The notes under the pieces were generated by a model. The model was not told the DNA's origin and made no database searches. It saw only the letters and a program-made list of their open reading frames with translations. The translations under genes were made by a program, and so were the position numbers. Positions 1 to 8,406 of a stretch of 64,000 nucleotides of DNA are shown piece by piece. This DNA comes from Gammaproteobacteria bacterium UBA5109 (GTDB taxonomy: Bacteria; Pseudomonadota; Gammaproteobacteria; Pseudomonadales; Pseudohongiellaceae): positions 1 to 64,000 of the forward strand of contig DHZH01000008.1 of NCBI GenBank assembly GCA_002414385.1, written 5' to 3'. Every line of letters begins with the position of its first letter. The stretch's first letter is position 1.

Positions 1-21
1 CAGCCACTCGGACACCTCACC
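1..21 (-). tRNA. tRNA-Ser, 5' part only (cut by window edge), probably GGA anticodon
   Basis: Read on the minus strand, the first 21 bases of the window give the acceptor 5' strand, the D-stem start and the D-loop start of a class II tRNA, beginning GGTGAGGTGTCCGAG. From memory this matches the 5' end of enterobacterial tRNA-Ser(GGA) better than the other serine tRNAs. The anticodon lies outside the window, so the isoacceptor is inferred from the 5' sequence only. The gene lies downstream of the nitroreductase gene on the same strand. Confidence 0.7.
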
Positions 22-70
22 AATTCAGGCTTTTCAGCAAGCCGCGCACTGTAAATTATGCACCGGGTAA

Positions 71-631
71 TTACAAGTTTTCCGGGGCGGGCCAGGCTTC
101 AAAATACTCGGCACTGTCCATTTCAGGTACCGGGCGGTCGTTGACAGTGGCAGTTCCCAGATATAACAGGCCAACTATCTCGTCACTTTCACTGAGTCCC
201 AGGCCCTTTTTTACCACAGGGTCGAAGGCAGCTTTACCGGTTCGCCAGATGGAGGCATAACCAAGGGCGTGGGCTGCCAGTGACATATTCTGGACAGCGG
301 CAGCTGTTGATGAAATTTGCTCAACCGGCGGCACTTTGGGATGTTCAACTATCTGTGCGACGGCAATGATAATCATCGGTGCACGCAGCGGTGCATTAAG
401 CAGTTTACTTCTTTCTTCCGCTGTCTGGCTTGGCATGGCCTCGGCAAAAAGCTCACCGAGTTTAATGCGCCCTTCTCCGCTGATGGTCAGGAAGCGCCAG
501 GGTCTTAGCATGGCGTGATCCGGCGCGCGTAATGCCGCCTGGTAGATCTGCTCCAGTTCCCTGGCAGAAGGCGCCGGTTCCGTTAAACGCGGAGCAGCAC
601 GACGGCTATGCAGTGCAGTAATGGCGTCCAT
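71..631 (-). CDS. YdjA-like nitroreductase family protein
   Basis: This 186-residue protein has the length and layout of the small single-domain nitroreductases of the YdjA type, which bind FMN and use NAD(P)H. Visible hallmarks are the N-terminal HSRRAAPRL segment that contacts the FMN phosphate, the APDHAMLRPWRF segment, and a C-terminal YLGT segment after the GLL strand. The physiological substrate of this group is unknown. It follows queF by two bases on the same strand, so it may be the last gene of a yadG-yadH-queF transcript. Confidence 0.85.
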   Translation of the reverse strand: MDAITALHSRRAAPRLTEPAPSARELEQIYQAALRAPDHAMLRPWRFLTISGEGRIKLGELFAEAMPSQTAEERSKLLNAPLRAPMIIIAVAQIVEHPKVPPVEQISSTAAAVQNMSLAAHALGYASIWRTGKAAFDPVVKKGLGLSESDEIVGLLYLGTATVNDRPVPEMDSAEYFEAWPAPENL

Positions 632-633
632 TT

Positions 634-1446
634 TTATTGCCTGATAAATCGTCTGAACTGATCAGTTTGCACCGGCAAACTTGAGCGGACCGGATTGATG
701 TCCAGCCCGCCACGGCGCAGAAAGTTTGCCTGCACAGTAAGTGCTTCAGGCTTGCATCTTGTTGAAATATCCATAAATATTTTTTCCACGCAATCTTCAT
801 GGTAACCATTATACATACGGTATGAAACCAGATAAGCAAGCAGGGATGCCCGTGATATTTTCGGCCCCCGGTAGCCAACAGTGATTGTTGCCCAGTCTGG
901 CTGACCAGTTATCGGACAGTTGGATCGAAACAGGTTGCTGTAAAGGCTTTCTTCCACCACCGATGAAGAATCTGATTCCAGCAAGGTCTTATCGGGTTGA
1001 TAATCCCCAGCTGAAATTTTTTCCTGGTCCAGACAATATCCATTCTCCTTGCCGGCCAGCATAGCCTCCTCTTGCAGGGAAAATAATTCAACTGTCACCT
1101 CTGATCCTGCACAGGCCGATAAATCACGGGCAATAATTTGCAGGACTTCATGCTGATCGGAATATTTTTCCTGGTTCAGTGAATTCAGATACAGTTTGAG
1201 TGATTTAGACTCTATCAGATTCGGGCTTTCACATTTAAAGATAAAGCGGCCCATCACTGCCTGTGGCAGGCCTTCGCTGTTCAGCCAGGAAAGTTCATAA
1301 GCATGCCAGACATCCACACCAGCAAAAGGCAGTTCAGCAGATATATCCAGCAGGTTTCGATTATCAATACGTGGCACAGGCCGTAAAATTTCAGGAGCAT
1401 AACTACGCGGATTTTCAGTTTGCTTGCCAAGCAGACTATCCGTCAT
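634..1446 (-). CDS. queF: NADPH-dependent 7-cyano-7-deazaguanine reductase QueF
   Basis: QueF reduces the nitrile preQ0 to preQ1 in queuosine biosynthesis in the cytoplasm. The 270-residue length fits the long, two-module (YqcD/E. coli) type. Visible motifs are ESKSLKLYLNSLNQ (residues 79-92, the QueF substrate/NADPH motif), SNCPITGQPDWA with the nucleophile Cys177 and Asp184, NGYHED (213-218) and RRGGLDINPVR (244-254). It starts one base after yadH on the same strand. A second queuosine gene, queD, lies about 33 kb away in this window. Confidence 0.96.
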   Translation of the reverse strand: MTDSLLGKQTENPRSYAPEILRPVPRIDNRNLLDISAELPFAGVDVWHAYELSWLNSEGLPQAVMGRFIFKCESPNLIESKSLKLYLNSLNQEKYSDQHEVLQIIARDLSACAGSEVTVELFSLQEEAMLAGKENGYCLDQEKISAGDYQPDKTLLESDSSSVVEESLYSNLFRSNCPITGQPDWATITVGYRGPKISRASLLAYLVSYRMYNGYHEDCVEKIFMDISTRCKPEALTVQANFLRRGGLDINPVRSSLPVQTDQFRRFIRQ

Positions 1447-1447
1447 G

Positions 1448-2230
1448 TTAATTCCTCAGCCCCGTTCCTCTGTACAGGAGGATAATCGCATAGCTATAGA
1501 GAATAACCACAAAAACCAGCAGCATCATAATTGCATAACTGATGTTGATATCCGAGATGCCGAGTATGCCATAGCGAAAAGCATCAACCATGTAAAATAT
1601 CGGGTTGATATGCGATACACCTTGCCAGAAATCCGGTAGCAGTTCGATCGAATAAAAAACTCCTCCCAGATAAATCAGCGGGGTCAGAACAAAAGTCGGA
1701 ATAACATTAATGTCATCAAATTTGTTGGCATAGATTGCATTGATCAGCCCGCCCAGCGCAAAAACCACTGAGGACAGAATCAGCACTGTCAGGGTGATAA
1801 AAATGTTGTGCATATGAAAGCCGCTAAAGAACATGGCAACCACCGAAGCAACCACGCCAATCATTATGCCGCGTGCCGCTCCGCCAACCACAAAACCTGC
1901 CAGGATGACATAATTCGGCACCGGTGATACCAGCAACTCTTCAATACTGCGCTGATATTTCTGAGAGAAAAAAGAAGACACTACATTGGCATAGGCATTA
2001 TTGATCACCGCCATCAGCACCAGACCCGGTACGATAAAATCCATGTAGGCGTAACCGCTCATTTCACCGATGCGCCTGCCGATGAGATTCCCGAAAATAA
2101 CAAAGTACAATGAAATGGTAATTACCGGCGGCACCAGGGTCTGTATCCAGATACGCAGAAAACGGCGCACTTCTTTCCTGACAAGTGTGCTGAAAGCAAT
2201 CCACTTATAATGTACAGAAGCAGATCTCAT
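1448..2230 (-). CDS. yadH: ABC transporter permease, YadH type (ABC-2)
   Basis: This 260-residue integral membrane protein has six predicted hydrophobic segments and the ABC-2 layout: a soluble N-terminal helix, GYAYMDFIVPGLVLMAVINNAY, and a late PTFVLTPLIYLGGVFYSIELLP segment typical of YadH and related drug/lipid exporters. It starts four bases after the yadG stop, so the two form an exporter of one ATPase and one permease. The substrate of the YadGH family is not established. Confidence 0.92.
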   Translation of the reverse strand: MRSASVHYKWIAFSTLVRKEVRRFLRIWIQTLVPPVITISLYFVIFGNLIGRRIGEMSGYAYMDFIVPGLVLMAVINNAYANVVSSFFSQKYQRSIEELLVSPVPNYVILAGFVVGGAARGIMIGVVASVVAMFFSGFHMHNIFITLTVLILSSVVFALGGLINAIYANKFDDINVIPTFVLTPLIYLGGVFYSIELLPDFWQGVSHINPIFYMVDAFRYGILGISDINISYAIMMLLVFVVILYSYAIILLYRGTGLRN

Positions 2231-2233
2231 TAA

Positions 2234-3184
2234 CTAACTCCTGCCCTCTTGTGTGGTTGCAGCCCGGTTTGCTGAATTTTGCAGAAGGGAAACAAACAAC
2301 TGCTCCAGGCGATTGGTCTTGTTACGCATGCTTTTGATTTTTATATCCTGTTGATCAAGCAGTTTGAATACTTCATTAATATCCTGGTTTTTATCCAGCG
2401 TCACTTCCAGGCTGTGATTATCAATCTGGACGAGATCAAATCCATCCAGTGTCGGCAGCCCCTGCAGATCATCCCGGCAGTCCAGAATAAAGGTTTCCGT
2501 ATCCAGTTTTTTCAGCAGGGCTTTCATACTGGTGTTCTCTACAATTTCACCCTTGTCTATGATGGCAATATTGCGGCAGAGACTTTCAGCTTCTTCCAGG
2601 TAATGGGTGGTAAGAATAATGGTTGTCCCTGCCCGGTTTAGTTCCTGCAGGAATTTCCAGGTGGATCGTCGTAGTTCAATATCCACGCCGGCCGTCGGTT
2701 CATCCAGAATCAGCAGGCGCGGCTCATGGATCAGCGCCCGGGCAATTAGCAGTCTGCGTTTCATACCGCCGGAAAGCTGCCTGCCCTGCTGTTCCCTTTT
2801 ATCCCAGAGTCCTAACTGTTTGAGATACTTTTCCGAACGTTCTTCAGCCAGTTTTCTCGGCAGCCCATAGTAGCCACCCTGGGTCACACAAATATCAAAG
2901 ACTTTTTCAAAATGGTTAAAGTTTACTTCCTGTGGCACGATGCCCAGATCCAGTTTGGTCTCATAGGAATTGTTATCAACATTGCTGCCAAAGACTTCAA
3001 CAATGCCTGAAGTCTTTTTAACCAGGGTTGCGATAATGCCAATGGTGGTTGACTTGCCGGCACCGTTGGCGCCAAGCAAAGCAAAAAAATCTCCTTCGGC
3101 AACTTCCAGGCTGATGCCGTTAAGCGCGATAAACCCGTTACTGTAGGTTTTGTGGAGATCCTTGATTGAAATTGCTGTTGTCAT
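2234..3184 (-). CDS. yadG: ABC transporter ATP-binding protein, YadG type
   Basis: The 316-residue protein resembles E. coli YadG along its length, including the C-terminal MRNKTNRLEQLFVSLL segment. The ATPase core is complete: Walker A GANGAGKST (38-46), Q-loop VPQE, signature LSGGM (137-141), Walker B LLILDEP ending near 163 and H-loop TTH. The ATG at 3184 was chosen over the GTG at 3199, which would only add a short Leu-rich stretch. It is followed directly by yadH. No strong ribosome site is visible. Confidence 0.93.
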   Translation of the reverse strand: MTTAISIKDLHKTYSNGFIALNGISLEVAEGDFFALLGANGAGKSTTIGIIATLVKKTSGIVEVFGSNVDNNSYETKLDLGIVPQEVNFNHFEKVFDICVTQGGYYGLPRKLAEERSEKYLKQLGLWDKREQQGRQLSGGMKRRLLIARALIHEPRLLILDEPTAGVDIELRRSTWKFLQELNRAGTTIILTTHYLEEAESLCRNIAIIDKGEIVENTSMKALLKKLDTETFILDCRDDLQGLPTLDGFDLVQIDNHSLEVTLDKNQDINEVFKLLDQQDIKIKSMRNKTNRLEQLFVSLLQNSANRAATTQEGRS

Positions 3185-3230
3185 AAGAAGTAAGAGCACC
3201 TGAAACTACGCGCGGCATTCTACCGCAAAT

Positions 3231-3260
3231 CCAAAAGAAAAGGTGGCCCGAAGGCCACCC
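3231..3260 (-). terminator. rho-independent terminator of the potassium channel gene
   Basis: On the minus strand GGTGGCC-TTCG-GGCCACC forms a perfect 7-bp stem with a UUCG tetraloop, followed by TTTTCTTTT. It lies about 85 bases after the stop of the K+ channel gene and ahead of yadG, so it should insulate the two leftward units. Confidence 0.8.
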
Positions 3261-3343
3261 TTATCCCGCTAAAAATAAATCCTTAGCGCTCAGACACTTC
3301 CATGTGTACTGACAGAATAGTCCTGACTCGGGAAAGCCGCAAA

Positions 3344-4510
3344 TCAAACTCCCTGGCTTGCCTTCAGACAGGACTGAATTTCCCTGGCCTCCGGTTCTTC
3401 ATCCTGTCTGACCATCAGAATCAGGGCACTGGCATCGACCTTGTCATCCGCTCGTGGACTGGTAAACAGTTCCCCCTGTTTGTTGACATAGGCAATGGCC
3501 GTCCCCAGTCCGGCCTGCATAATCGAACAAACCACCTCTTTCCAGGCAAGCCCCTCAATTTCGACGTTGTAGCGTGACTGATGCGCGCCGTGATAGGTAA
3601 ACATATCTTCCATGACCTGCTCTGTCCCCGGCGCCACCATGGCCCTAACCACCAACTCAGGGTATGCCCTGACCGGCCTGATGGCAGTATCTGCAGCCAG
3701 TCGGGTGAAGCGGACACGATTTTCATCATCCACACATTCAGCCACCACATAAGCCTTCAAGGGGATACTGTTGAGATGTTCAAGGATATCGATGGTCTGA
3801 CTGTCCGGGTTTATTGATGCGGCATTGTGGGAGATGACAAAAATGTAGCGAGCCTCGGATGCGTTGACCCGTTCCAGGTTCTGGGAATTGGTTGGCGTAC
3901 CGGAGTAATGTACGACTCCCAGGGCCTGCAGGGAGGGCGGAAGACCATCGGGGTAAACCGGAGTGAGAATCTGGATTGGCAACTCCCTGAGTTCCGGCGT
4001 TGTGGAAATCTGCTGAATCAGCCGCTCCAGATAAAGATCGCCATCATACATCGGCGTATTCAGTATTAAAATATGGTCTTTCATTTTCCACCTCCATAAA
4101 CCCTGCAGCATGTGTTCCCGCCGGGTAACACGATAATCAATATATTCGCCCAGAAACTGACCCAGCAAAGCAATACCGGGGATATACAAAAACACTACTG
4201 TCGCCAGCTGTCCCCACATCGATTCGGCTGACAGATCGCCGTAACCGACTGTGGTAATGGTTGTTAATGTCAGCCAGAAAGCCTGCCAGAGTCCAAGGTC
4301 CTCCAGCAGCAGCATAGCCAGCGTATGCAATGCCACCAGTACACCAAGAATAATCAGCAGGGACAAAAGCCGGGTACGCGCAGCACCGCGAGTCTGTTTT
4401 CCGTACCAGGCTTTTCTATGTCGTCGCAAAAGAAGCGAACCGGAATGTAACATCTTTACTGGCCTTACCCGATGAGGTCCCGATATTACCTGAACTTGTT
4501 TTTCTGGCAT
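3344..4510 (-). CDS. two-TM potassium channel with cytoplasmic RCK-like domain
   Basis: The protein (388 residues) has one transmembrane helix at about 47-69, a pore loop with the K+ selectivity filter TVGYGD at 87-92, and a second helix at about 104-124. This is the minimal two-TM, one-pore channel fold. The remaining ~260 residues look like a regulator-of-K+-conductance (TrkA-N-like) region, beginning DHILILNTPMYDGDLYLERL, with alternating beta/alpha character. Gating ligand and ion preference cannot be read from the sequence beyond the K+ filter. It is transcribed away from the dUTPase pair and ends at a strong terminator. Confidence 0.88.
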   Translation of the reverse strand: MPEKQVQVISGPHRVRPVKMLHSGSLLLRRHRKAWYGKQTRGAARTRLLSLLIILGVLVALHTLAMLLLEDLGLWQAFWLTLTTITTVGYGDLSAESMWGQLATVVFLYIPGIALLGQFLGEYIDYRVTRREHMLQGLWRWKMKDHILILNTPMYDGDLYLERLIQQISTTPELRELPIQILTPVYPDGLPPSLQALGVVHYSGTPTNSQNLERVNASEARYIFVISHNAASINPDSQTIDILEHLNSIPLKAYVVAECVDDENRVRFTRLAADTAIRPVRAYPELVVRAMVAPGTEQVMEDMFTYHGAHQSRYNVEIEGLAWKEVVCSIMQAGLGTAIAYVNKQGELFTSPRADDKVDASALILMVRQDEEPEAREIQSCLKASQGV

Positions 4511-4557
4511 AATCTGCGCAGTATTTATTTGATCGGGCTCACAGCTCCCATCCTGTT

Positions 4558-4794
4558 ATGAAAGACAGACGCAGTGCCAATCCGGAAAGTCAGGAAGTTA
4601 TTCCCCAGGCTCTGAACAGACAGGCCCGGCAGCAGCTGGAAAAAGAAATAAGCATACTGCAGGGCTGGCTGAAAGACCTTAATGAAACACGTGATGACAA
4701 CCCTGAAGCAATCATTGCCCGCAAATTTTACGATGAAATGATCCAGAACCGTCAGGAGTTGCTGGATACCCTTAAGCTACAACAGAAGAACTGA
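4558..4794 (+). CDS. small charged coiled-coil protein, function unknown
   Basis: This 78-residue protein is not recognised. It is very hydrophilic and mostly helical by composition (RQARQQLEKEISILQGWL... and YDEMIQNRQELLDTLKLQQ), which suggests a short helical hairpin or coiled coil. Its stop is followed after two bases by the ATG of the dUTPase gene, so the two are almost surely translated from one message. No cysteine, signal peptide or membrane segment is present. Confidence 0.65.
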   Translation: MKDRRSANPESQEVIPQALNRQARQQLEKEISILQGWLKDLNETRDDNPEAIIARKFYDEMIQNRQELLDTLKLQQKN

Positions 4795-4796
4795 TT

Positions 4797-5450
4797 ATGC
4801 TCACACAACAACAGGCTGAAGTCATGCTGACCCTGCAGGCCAATATGAATGCCAAGGTTAATCCGGACTGGGTCAAGGCTGCTTACCCCTACCTGCGCGC
4901 AGTGGTTGTCGAGGGAGCTGAAGCCATGGAACATCACGGCTGGAAATGGTGGAAAAAACAGCATTGTGATCTGGGGCAGTTGCAGATGGAACTGGTGGAT
5001 ATCTGGCATTTTACCCTCTCGCACATCCTGCTGCTGACCGGGGGCGACGAGCAGCAGGCTCTGGAATTACTGATGCAGCAACTGGAGCAGGATCAGCAAA
5101 TAAAATTTGATAATAAAACTATAAATATTAAAGAGTTAGACTTGATATCTAAACTTGAACTTAAGATAGCGCTGGCGGCTGTAAGACGGGTCAGCGTGCC
5201 ACTTTTTGCTGCCCTGCTGGAAGACTGCCAGATGAGCTGGAAGGATCTGTACTGCCAGTATGTCGGCAAGAATGTACTGAACTTTTTCCGTCAGGATCAT
5301 GGCTACAAAGAAGGCACTTATGACAAGCACTGGCTCGGACGGGAAGACAATGAACACCTGGTCGAAGTCATGACCGAGATAGACAGTGAACACCCGGAAT
5401 TCCAGCATGTGCTCTATCAAAGCCTGAAAGACCGCTACGAAGGCAGATAA
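4797..5450 (+). CDS. dimeric all-alpha dUTP diphosphatase
   Basis: This enzyme would hydrolyse dUTP to dUMP and pyrophosphate, keeping uracil out of DNA. The 217-residue protein shows the all-alpha (dUTPase_2, MazG-related) metal sites: E39/E42/E45 in VEGAEAMEHHGWKWWKK and E65/D68 in ELVDIW. The C-terminal family block KNVLNFFRQDHGYKEGTYDKHW is also present. It is unrelated to the trimeric Dut of E. coli. The uracil-DNA glycosylase gene ung is also in this window. Confidence 0.9.
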   Translation: MLTQQQAEVMLTLQANMNAKVNPDWVKAAYPYLRAVVVEGAEAMEHHGWKWWKKQHCDLGQLQMELVDIWHFTLSHILLLTGGDEQQALELLMQQLEQDQQIKFDNKTINIKELDLISKLELKIALAAVRRVSVPLFAALLEDCQMSWKDLYCQYVGKNVLNFFRQDHGYKEGTYDKHWLGREDNEHLVEVMTEIDSEHPEFQHVLYQSLKDRYEGR

Positions 5451-5474
5451 GCATTAAAACAGGAACCAGCATTT

Positions 5475-6551
5475 ATGGATTGCAAAACCTTATTACCACT
5501 GGCCACCCTCTTTGCGGCTATCAGTTGTTTCAGTCCGGCAGTCTCGGCTCAGGAAGATGCGTGCCAGCCCTCGGGTGGTATGGAATATATTTGCGGACTG
5601 GTTAACCCCGAGGACCTGGTAGTCATACCGGGGACAGACTGGATTATCGCCAGCAGTGATGAAGAAGGTCTGGCCTTTTACCTGATCAATGCCTTGAATC
5701 GGCAGGTCCAGCCCTTTTATACACCCACCAATGCCCCCCGGAATCATCAACAAAACCTCTATCAGGACTGCCCTTCTGCTCCCGACCTGAGTAATTTCAA
5801 TTCTCATGGCCTGAATATCCGCCAGCTCTCAGCCGATCGCTTCAGACTATATTCCGTTGCTCACGGTGCCAGAGAAACAGTTGAGGTTTTTACCATTGAA
5901 ACGAGCCGTGAACTGCCACACATCACCTGGAATGGTTGTGTATTCATGCCCGATGGCCTGGGCGCCAACAGCGTCGCCTCCTTTTCCGACGGCTCCCTGC
6001 TGACCACGGTGCTGGTACTGCCGGACAGAAGCTATACGAATTTTTTACGAGACCGCGAAAATACCGGCGCAGTCTATCAATGGACACCGGGGGATGAACG
6101 ATTCAGCCTGCTGGAAGGCGCAGAATTACCTGGCAATAACGGTATCGAAGTCTCCCGCGATGAAACTGAATTCTATGTCGCCTCCTCCGGTTTAAATACC
6201 ATTGTCGCTTTCGAACGCAGCATCCCGACCCGCCAGTTAAGAACCTCACGCTCACTGGCATTTTCGCCAGACAATGTTCGCCTGAGCCCGGATGGTTATT
6301 TACTTACTTCCGGCATGCTCAGTGACGAACCTGTCTGCGGCAGTTTTCCGGAAGACCGGGAAACCATTGTCGCCTGCCCGCGCGGCTATCAGGTGTCAGC
6401 CATCAATCCACGTGATATGGATGACGAAACGCTGTTTGAAGCTCCCGCCAATCCAGTTTTCTCCAACCCGACCATCGGTATCAGTATCCGCAACATGATC
6501 TGGGTTGGCACTTTTGACGGGGATAAAATCGCCATCCGGGTATTGCCCTGA
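5475..6551 (+). CDS. secreted beta-propeller protein, SMP-30/arylesterase-like
   Basis: The 358-residue product starts with a signal peptide (charged MDCK, a hydrophobic core, then AVSA before QEDACQ), so it should be exported to the periplasm or beyond. The rest is beta-rich with propeller-type repeats such as GNNGIEVSRDETEFYVASSG and FSPDNVRLSPDGYLLTSG, which resemble SMP-30/gluconolactonase and paraoxonase-like blades that bind calcium. Several cysteines could form disulfides. Catalytic activity cannot be assigned. It lies 24 bases after the dUTPase gene and converges on the antiporter gene. Confidence 0.6.
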   Translation: MDCKTLLPLATLFAAISCFSPAVSAQEDACQPSGGMEYICGLVNPEDLVVIPGTDWIIASSDEEGLAFYLINALNRQVQPFYTPTNAPRNHQQNLYQDCPSAPDLSNFNSHGLNIRQLSADRFRLYSVAHGARETVEVFTIETSRELPHITWNGCVFMPDGLGANSVASFSDGSLLTTVLVLPDRSYTNFLRDRENTGAVYQWTPGDERFSLLEGAELPGNNGIEVSRDETEFYVASSGLNTIVAFERSIPTRQLRTSRSLAFSPDNVRLSPDGYLLTSGMLSDEPVCGSFPEDRETIVACPRGYQVSAINPRDMDDETLFEAPANPVFSNPTIGISIRNMIWVGTFDGDKIAIRVLP

Positions 6552-6552
6552 A

Positions 6553-7716
6553 TCAGTCCCTGCGCAAGCGGGGATTATTGCCAATCGGCGTCGGACAGAA
6601 CATCACCACAATGTAGGATGACACCAGGAAGGTCAGGATGCTTGCTGCCTGAATCAGCAAGGATGCCTGCTCACCGATAAGCGCACTCTGGGTCGCCACA
6701 AAAGCAATCAATAGCGAAAACTCGGAGATTTGCCCAAGCCTCAGCCCGGCATCCCAGGCCAGATCCTTGCGATCACTGAATTTACTCAGCAGATAGCGGA
6801 AGATGACCGGTTTGAGGCTCAGGGCCAATACCGAAAGCATTAGCACCGGTATCAGAATTTCGCCCAGCAGGTAGATATTAAACTGGGCTCCCAGACTGAA
6901 AAAGAACAGGATCAGGAAAAAATCCCTCAGCGGCTTGAGCTTTTCGGTGATATACATGGCTATCGGACTGACTGCCAGGGAAACACCGGCGATAAATGCA
7001 CCAATTTCGGCAGACAGGCCGATGAGTGATGCCAGTGTACTGAGACTCAGGCACCAGCCGATGGCCAGCAGGAATACATATTCCAGGAACTGGTCAAACT
7101 TCAGAAACAGGGGCAACAGAATATAACGGGTTGCCAGAAACGCAATCAGCAGGATCAGCGCCAGTGCTCCCAGTACCAGGAACATGGCCATCAGATCCGG
7201 GTTGCCGATATCCAGAAATACCAGTGCCAGAATTGCTATGATGTCCTGGAGCAGCAGAATCCCTACCATGATTTCTCCCATGTGCCGTTGATGCAGGACA
7301 GTCGTCGGCAGCAACTTGATACCGATGATGGTACTGGAGAAAATCATGCTCACCCCGATGACCAGACTTTCAACAACCGAGAATTTGAACAGCAGGCCTG
7401 TACCCAGCCCCAGACTAAGAAAGATCACTGCACTGTAGAGGGTGACAAAAAATGAGTTGCGTAAAGTCTTGATTAACTTGTTTGGCTGCATGTCCAGGCC
7501 AAGCAGATACAGCAAAAACAGAATGCCAAAATCAGCAATTTCGATTAAGACACTTTCCTCGGCAACAAAACCCAGTGCATAGGGACCAAGTAAAACACCA
7601 AGCACGATGTAGGCAATCAACAGCGGCTGTCTGAGAAACAATGCCAGTGTTGCCAGAAAAGCGGCACCACCGAAAATCAGAAAAAATATGAAAAGCAGAG
7701 AATGGGTGTCCATCAA
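6553..7716 (-). CDS. monovalent cation:proton antiporter, CPA2 (KefB/YbaL-like) membrane part
   Basis: The 387-residue protein is almost entirely hydrophobic, with about a dozen transmembrane segments. It shows CPA2 family features: the N-terminal LRQPLLIAYIVLGVLLGPYALGF, IADFGILFLLYLLGLDM, IFSSTIIGIKLLP, and GLSAEIGAFIAGVSLAVSP. It lacks the C-terminal TrkA-N domain of KefB/KefC, so it is a transport domain only. Ion choice (K+ or Na+) is not determinable here. Confidence 0.87.
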   Translation of the reverse strand: MMDTHSLLFIFFLIFGGAAFLATLALFLRQPLLIAYIVLGVLLGPYALGFVAEESVLIEIADFGILFLLYLLGLDMQPNKLIKTLRNSFFVTLYSAVIFLSLGLGTGLLFKFSVVESLVIGVSMIFSSTIIGIKLLPTTVLHQRHMGEIMVGILLLQDIIAILALVFLDIGNPDLMAMFLVLGALALILLIAFLATRYILLPLFLKFDQFLEYVFLLAIGWCLSLSTLASLIGLSAEIGAFIAGVSLAVSPIAMYITEKLKPLRDFFLILFFFSLGAQFNIYLLGEILIPVLMLSVLALSLKPVIFRYLLSKFSDRKDLAWDAGLRLGQISEFSLLIAFVATQSALIGEQASLLIQAASILTFLVSSYIVVMFCPTPIGNNPRLRRD

Positions 7717-7745
7717 TGAGAACCTGCAATGAATGCTTGCTTGCC

Positions 7746-7751
7746 ATTATA
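7746..7751 (-). promoter_or_regulatory. candidate promoter -10 for the antiporter gene, inside a hairpin
   Basis: The minus strand carries a perfect TATAAT 30 bases upstream of the antiporter start codon. It sits in the loop of a 7-bp inverted repeat (GCTTGCC at 7739-7745, GGCAAGC at 7756-7762). No good -35 box is visible, so an activator or the inverted repeat itself may matter. Confidence 0.35.
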
Positions 7752-7826
7752 TAACGGCAAGCCATTGAAAGGTTGTAAAGCGAAGTCGTCAGGTAGTGGT
7801 GAGGAGATAAAGCGAGAGGCTGAAAA

Positions 7827-7903
7827 TGGGGTGGCCGACGGGGATTGAACCCGCGACAACAGGAATCACAATCCTGGGCTCTACCAACTGAGCTACGGCC
7901 ACC
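7827..7903 (-). tRNA. tRNA-His (GTG)
   Basis: The reverse complement folds as a full cloverleaf with anticodon GTG in the loop ATTGTGATT, acceptor GTGGCCG/CGGCCAC, the extra G at position -1 opposite C73 that identifies histidine tRNAs, T-loop GGTTCGATTCC and an encoded CCA end. It is the last of three tRNAs in one leftward cluster. Confidence 0.97.
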
Positions 7904-7938
7904 ATTAATCACTGTAAGCAATCCCTGCCTGCGTGAAA

Positions 7939-8015
7939 TGGCACGCCCGGCAGGATTCGAACCTGCTACCCTCGGCTTAGAAGGCCGATGCTCTATCCAA
8001 ATGAGCTACGGGCGC
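7939..8015 (-). tRNA. tRNA-Arg (TCT)
   Basis: The reverse complement gives a cloverleaf with anticodon TCT in CCTTCTAAG, acceptor GCGCCCG paired with CGGGCGT (one terminal G-U pair), T-loop GGTTCGAATCC, discriminator G and encoded CCA. It reads AGA codons. Confidence 0.97.
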
Positions 8016-8048
8016 TTGATACGGGTCCTCAATATAGCAGGTTGAAAT

Positions 8049-8125
8049 TGGTCGGGGTAGAGAGATTCGAACTCCCGACATCCTGCTCCCAAAGCAGGCG
8101 CGCTACCAGACTGCGCTATACCCCG
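8049..8125 (-). tRNA. tRNA-Pro (TGG)
   Basis: The reverse complement gives a cloverleaf with acceptor CGGGGTA/TACCCCG, anticodon TGG in GCTTTGGGAGC, T-loop AGTTCGAATCT, discriminator A and encoded CCA. It is the first gene of the leftward Pro-Arg-His tRNA cluster, directly behind a consensus-like promoter. Confidence 0.97.
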
Positions 8126-8161
8126 AAACCTGTTTTCAATCGACTTTTACAAAGAGGCGGC

Positions 8162-8190
8162 ATGATACTCGTGAGGCCCTGCCGCGTCAA
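8162..8190 (-). promoter_or_regulatory. sigma70 promoter of the tRNA-Pro-Arg-His operon
   Basis: On the minus strand TTGACG (8185-8190) and TATCAT (8162-8167) are spaced by exactly 17 bases and lie about 40 bases upstream of tRNA-Pro. The bases after the -10 box are GCCGCC, a GC-rich discriminator of the kind linked to ppGpp control of stable RNA promoters. Confidence 0.8.
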
Positions 8191-8250
8191 TGTTTACGGG
8201 CTTTTTATAATGCTCTGCTTGAAGCTAAATCTGAGGATGTTCCTGGTTAA

Positions 8251-8362
8251 AGTTCGCGGCTAAAGCCGCTCCTACACCGAACCGGTTATGCCTGTAGGGG
8301 ACCGAATCGGGTATGTCTGTAGGAGGGACTTTGCCTACATGGATGTAGGTAAGGAGCGATAG
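8251..8362. repeat. REP-like palindrome and degenerate 25-bp tandem repeat
   Basis: This lies in the 281-base gap between tRNA-Pro and cysS, where no gene is visible. A small palindrome GCGGC-TAAA-GCCGC with a CTCCTACA tail (8256-8276) has the form of REP units common in Pseudomonas and marine gammaproteobacteria. It is followed by two imperfect 25-base copies (8279-8303, 8304-8328) sharing TATGyCTGTAGG, and by further TGTAGG-type fragments up to about 8350. Confidence 0.55.
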
Positions 8363-8406
8363 CAGGACGCGGTAGCCTTAGTCCCGAATAAAACTGAAGA
8401 TCACCC

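Noticed and set aside
606..878. 90-codon frame overlapping queF and the nitroreductase
   Set aside because: It lies in another frame of two well-supported genes and shows no family motif.
7532..8263. Several open frames over the tRNA-His/Arg/Pro region and the antiporter start
   Set aside because: They read through tRNA genes or are antisense to the antiporter and have no family features.
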